From Vespula vulgaris (Eukaryota; Arthropoda; Insecta; Hymenoptera; Vespidae): a stretch of DNA of 64,000 bases. The translations under genes were made by a program, and so were the position numbers. The stretch covers positions 682,001 to 746,000 of the forward strand of contig NC_066602.1 of NCBI RefSeq assembly GCF_905475345.1, read 5' to 3'. How positions within the stretch are numbered: position 1 is the first letter of the stretch; every line of letters begins with the position of its first letter. Under the pieces are notes generated by a model. The model did no database searches and was not told the DNA's origin. It saw nothing but the letters and a program-made list of their open reading frames with translations. Shown here piece by piece: positions 59,001 to 64,000 of this stretch.

Positions 59001-62000
59001 ACAAATCCGTTTCTCCCCACTCACATCATATTCAGCTCTTTCGACCGCGGAATAGGAGGTGTCGATTGAACTGCGTAAAGCCTATTCAAATGAATTACGC
59101 GAAAAGGGAAATAAATATAGCGAATGATTTTCTCTGAATCCATATTTTTTGGCACTGTGTAATAAAGAAAGAGAGAAGCTTGTTAACTTAAATAACGCAA
59201 AGAGAATTAGTAATATTAAGAAACAAATTTTCAAGCAATATTTCTTGCTCGATATTAACATTTATTTCTAAATATTTTAAACGATAAAAATGGGAAAAAT
59301 AACAATAGTCGATTATAAATATTCTTCAGTCAATTTCAAAATTGTAAATTGTAAAGAACAGGAATGAAAAAGAAACCAGAAACAAAAAAAAGAAAATAAT
59401 TTGTCCAGTTAATGCGAGTTCATAGTGAAATTTACTTCCCTCTGACCCACGACATTTCGGTTCTTTCTGTTGCGTAATACGCGGTATTGATTACCTTGCA
59501 TAAAATGTAATGGCCCCTACCATCGAGCCCTGCCTTGGAGATCAGCTCGGTCATCCGACGAGGCAGTCTGGTGGAGGAACTCCTCTGCGGAAATCATCCT
59601 TTCAATAATTTTTGATCGAGTAATACGCAAGTAAGTGACAGATAATAGCATCTATACGCCTATATAATACTTCATTCGTCCCAAAGGAAACTTACAAACA
59701 ATCCAATCGGTACAATTTTTTCGTTTTCATTAATCTGTTGTTCGTTATCGATATAAGGTAAACTTGTCAGGAGTCGTTAATATGTGATTTGTTATAACAT
59801 TCCAATTCTATATTATGGAAATGAAACTAATTTTCTTCATCAATATCATCCTAATTATTATTTTGTTGCTTCTCGGAGAAGGTACTTTATATCGCTAAGA
59901 AGCGCGTGACCCGATTTACCTATGATGACTCGACAATTTCAATGAACAATTGAACGTCTATCCTGTCTTCACTAATCTACAAATTTTAAATTATTTCAGA
60001 AATATACCAGGTTAAACGAAGGCGAAAGCAGTTTCAATAGCTTAGAAATATTGCAAAGCTGCAGAATTGACTGCTATCTGAATTGTAATTACTTCCAAAG
60101 AAAATATGTGAATTTCAACTACGCTGCATGATAATTAAATATTCCGGATCCGAAATGAAACACATTTATTTTGGCAGTCCTTGCTCTTCCGCATATCCGA
60201 CGATAGGTCATTTATGGATAGCATGAATATCTGACCATCAAACAGATCAGGAAATGAAAACGTTTTCCTTTTTAATCTTATATTTAAATGGTCGATCAAT
60301 CAATGTTCTATTTATCGAATGGTAAGATATTTTGGAGATAAGATATAAATTTTTTATTCGAAAGTATAATATGAAATAAAAGATCTGTATCATAGGTACG
60401 TTTTATAATCAGTTACTAAATTTTCACACAGATTTTATGATGACGACGCGAGTATTTCTATTGATGAGAGGGACATTAGGTCTCTTAACTGTATCTATCC
60501 TTCATATTGTATTATTGTATATAAATCAAGAAGCTATATATTTATTAACTAATGTAATGAAAAATATTATATATATGGGAAGCAAGATGCTCCATGAAAG
60601 AGAGGAGGTAAATAATAATATAGAAATAAAAGTTTTAATATTTTTTCAAAGAATTTTGCGTTACATGTCATTCGTAATTTAATGTGTCAGATCATAAAAG
60701 CAGAGGATGAAGCTGATGCTGCTCACGAATTTATTACAAATCTTCCAAATGATCTCGTAGGCAAGTTAGTGAGAGAATCACCTAATTATCTGGTTTATGG
60801 AAACAACATGTTTCTATTGCTAGAGCATTACTGTAGCAACCATCGACATCAATATTGAATTTTAATACACGAGGTACGAAAATATCAGATGTAAGTAACT
60901 AGCCACGTATCTTATCCACTTTTCTATATTAATTTCGTATTTTATAATATAGTGCATTGAATCGTGAAAGCAGAAGAGTGGTCCAAGAAGGTGGAAATTC
61001 GAAATGAAGATGGAACATCATTAGCTACTCCTCTTGCGTTCATTATGTGATTCAGAATACCTAGGAAATGCAAAAGGAAAAAGAACATTTGTGTTTTTCC
61101 GACGAAATTTGGAAAAATCAATATGGCATTGTTTTATAAAGCTTGGAACTGTGGTACGAGGAAATGGGAGGGATTTACCTTCTTCAAAGGATCCAAACGT
61201 GAGCGGCTTTAGCTGTAGGCTATAAGCGACGGTACTCAGATCGATTTGTCGACGTTCCACGCAGGGCCAGGATCAAATGGGAATTGAAATGAAACTGAGG
61301 GAAGTATATCATACATAATAATTTAACATACAGGGACGATCAAAGGATTCACCGTTTTTGGAAGTAATAACGTTAACAGGGAAATACTTTTAAATTATAC
61401 GTGAAATTGAAAATCCACGTTCACGTGATTTTTATTCCATCGATGCAAATTAAGTAAGCATTCGATATTATTAAGAAAGGAGAAATGCTGAATTCTGTAT
61501 TTGATATTATTTCTCATAACATTCACGACATGTACTTAAAGAATATTCGTAATATTTAATCAGCGGTTTTCTTAAATATTGAAATTTGGACGAAGAATTC
61601 GGTAACACAAAGTATCTGTTTTTAATACGTTCTCCCATACTTATCGAGAAATACCTTCGTTTTAAACCTTTCGGTATTATCTCCCTCAATCTGCGGGTGC
61701 TCTAGTGCACGACTATCTGCGGCGGTTCGAGTAGCCGGGGATGAGTGAGCGGTCCTGTGTGCGTGTATGCGGACAACCCCTATTTTACCTTCATATAATT
61801 GGAGATTAGCTCTATAATTCCATTACCTATTTAGATTTATCGTTTGATAGCACGATTACTTATTTTGCAGAGTAGTGGATTATTTTCTTTGGAACAAATT
61901 GATTTGGAACATAATATACGAAATATTAGATAATTAGGATTATTTTTTTGCATTCTTCAATAGGGAGTAAATTTCTAGGAAAATGTTTCGGTTCATATAG

Positions 62001-64000
62001 AAAAATTAAATCAGTCGTGGTACATTGACGTCCAAATTATCCAGATAACTGCATGATACAGCTAAATGGATAATTGAATTATACCGCTAATCTTATTATC
62101 GAATTGTCTGCTTCGTTTGATGAGAGGGAAACTCATGAAAAAATACCTTTCTTGTTTTTAAAATAAGAGAAGTGATGTACGTAGAAACGCCCACTTATTC
62201 CCGTCCACTTGAGCAGCACTTGAAAAGCGCGCACGGAGAGGAATAACAATGCATCGTTTAATATCATGGTGCTTGACGATAGGTACGAGGGAAGGTATTG
62301 CGTACGCGTAAATCGTTAAATTCCGATCAATACTCGTTAACAGGGAAATTTGTAGACATGAAGGATCATATATTTTTGCAAAAAAGAGCAAAATTTTGTC
62401 CTTTATAATTTTTCACGATGTCTATGATAAATGTTGAATCAATTCTTTTCCAACATTATCATCCCTCGCGTTATGTATGAGATCTCTCCGTTTTCTTGTT
62501 GGATGTCATCACTGTCACTTCTATCGTTTTCTTCCGAATTAATATTCATTTTTTCTAACCGTGTAAATGGAATTTCTCTTCGGTATTACTTATAGCACGA
62601 AACTCACTCGTGTTTGGAAATTTTGGATTTTCTCTTAATGAAAAAGAAATAAGTAAGTAAACGGGTTGGTAGTCTGAAATTGTATATTACCAAATCACGA
62701 AATGATACATAACAATAATATAATACTTTCCTGGTTTCCTGACTAATTTAGTCGAGGGATCTATTTATACTACTCGAAGTTTCAATACGAAGTGAGCTCA
62801 GCTTTGAAAATCTCTTTCCTGAGTTTTATGAATACTTGTTTACTTCATCAAATATCACTATATCGTACGAGGCATACTCATGTACTATTACAAACAAATC
62901 CTTTTCATCGCTCTCTTTAAGCAGGCTGGATAAGCATCCAGATCGTTGTGAACGTACTTCTTCTTCATAAAACCGATTGTTTTCGTACGTCCTCGTAATT
63001 TGATTATTTCGTTAGTAACGAATTCAATTGTTCTCTCGGAGGTGAAATACGTGAAAGAGAAGGTAATATTAGTTGAGAAAGAAATACGAAGAAAGATATT
63101 GTCCGAATACAAGTTTTTTATCATTATGCAATAACGAAAATGAATTTTTCGATAACTTGAGCAATATTCATTTGTTTACAAGAAAAGAAGGTAATATTTG
63201 GAAAAAATGTTTTCAAGCAAAATGGAAGTAGATATAACTTCCGAACATGAGAAATGCTTTCACCACAGTCTGAGCTCTTCTCTGATCCGCTGAAGGAGGG
63301 TTGTAAGAAGAACTTGTATATATAGTGATATTTGATGAAGCAAACAACCGATCCTAAAACTGGAGAAAGAGATTGTCAAAGCTGAAACGAGTTCTTATTA
63401 AAACTTGTAGTAGTATAAATAGGTCCCTCGACTAATTAATCAAAAAACCAGGAAAGTATTATTTTTTTGTTATGTATCATTTCGTGATTTCGTAAAATGC
63501 AATTATCTCCATTTTATTTATTTATCTATTTTTTTTTTCTTCTTTTTTTCTTTTTTTCTTTCTTTCTTTCTTTTATTAAGAGAAAGGCAAAGTGCCCAAA
63601 TACGCACAAGTCTCATGATATAAGATATAAGTAGTGAAGAAGAATGTCAGATAGGCATTCATACAGTCACGTTAGAAAAAATAAATATGAATTCGGAAGA
63701 ATACAACAGTAGGGATAGTTATATCATCTAGCAAGGAAACGAAGAGATCTCATTGATGAAAGTGATGAAAATGTTGTAAAAGAATTGCTTGAAAACTAAT
63801 CATAGATTTCGTAAAAACTAATAAGTACTTTTAAAATATATACTCTGATGTGAGTCGTTGGACCACGTCTGCGCGAATAAAGTTCCATCGATTTGTTGAG
63901 AGGTAACGACCGAAAGGACTCAGTGTAGAAATGATTATTACGTTATACGCACATTAATTGCTTACTCGGACGGAAAGGTCGAAAATGAAGTTAATTAAGG
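56033..64000. repeat. Right copy of the 56,032-bp-period direct repeat
   Basis: Second copy of bases 1-7968, same orientation, no net indel. It runs off the window end, so the period is consistent with a head-to-tail array or a circle. All module calls made for 0-8 kb apply here at +56,032. Examples are G core 56,890-57,110, A terminal exons 57,750-58,342, A promoter block 59,500-59,670, T modules 62,392-63,132 and 63,322-63,822, and W 63,847-64,000. Confidence 0.97.
60437..60858 (+). CDS. Second copy of the two-exon A frame
   Basis: No difference was found from 4405-4826, including the 44-nt intron (60,608-60,651) and the splice boundaries. It lies in the right copy of the 56-kb repeat, so identity reflects recent duplication and is not evidence of selection. 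Confidence 0.45.

Noticed and set aside
1..64000. Bacterial or organelle origin
   Set aside because: Very low coding density, intron-like boundaries and AATAAA signals, nested diverged repeats, and no recognisable mitochondrial or plastid gene.
1..64000. Proviral segment of a parasitoid-wasp polydnavirus
   Set aside because: Low coding density and AT-richness would fit, but I saw no recognisable gene family of that group and could not identify its excision repeats. Not supported.
1..64000. Telomeric TTAGG arrays, tRNA or rRNA genes
   Set aside because: Looked for and not seen on either strand.

Overview
The window is AT-rich eukaryotic DNA with many CpG dinucleotides. Features supporting a eukaryote are GT-AG intron-like boundaries, AATAAA signals and TATA/Inr pairs of arthropod type. 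There is no bacterial operon, ribosome-binding-site pattern, rRNA, tRNA or CRISPR array that I can see. The composition would fit an insect, possibly a hymenopteran, but nothing fixes the species. No known protein family could be recognised, so gene symbols are left empty.

The dominant fact is nested repetition. Bases 1-7968 return at 56033-64000 with a constant offset of 56,032 bp. I found only 15 substitutions and no net indel, so the window holds slightly more than one period of a very young, very long direct repeat (or of a circle). Inside the period lies an older ~9.3-10 kb direct repeat (about 43.3-53.0 kb against 53.0-63.1 kb) and a mirror-image domain (8.7-27.2 kb, axis near 18 kb). 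At least nine older modules are scattered in both orientations: 'A' (multi-exon gene-like unit), 'G' (CpG-rich core), 'T' (TATA/Inr plus small charged ORF), 'X' (78-codon ORF), 'U' (AT-rich arm with TATATAAG), 'H', 'K', 'V' and 'W'. The module letters are mine.

Region by region: 0-8 kb holds U tail, G, inverted A terminal exons, X remnant, H, full A unit, G head-to-head pair, T pair and W. 8-27 kb is the mirrored domain, with a decayed A copy in the middle. 25-29 kb carries two V modules. 29-33 kb holds G, H, W, T, Y and K. 33-38 kb holds A on the minus strand, then X and A terminal exons on the plus strand. 38-43 kb holds G, A end, hairpin, X ORF and A. 43-47 kb holds an inverted A fusion with a TATA promoter. 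47-56 kb repeats that layout. 56-64 kb is the second copy of 0-8 kb.

Nearly all gene-like segments are broken by stops, frameshifts or deletions. The best coding candidates are a two-exon 125-residue frame at 4405-4826 (and 60437-60858), a 78-codon frame at 40447-40683, a 42-codon charged frame at 20759-20887, and an acidic terminal exon at 47.99-48.2 kb. Taken together the window looks like a large composite macro-repeat made of decaying copies of a multi-exon gene family, recently amplified as a 56-kb unit. Whether any copy is expressed cannot be told from sequence alone.
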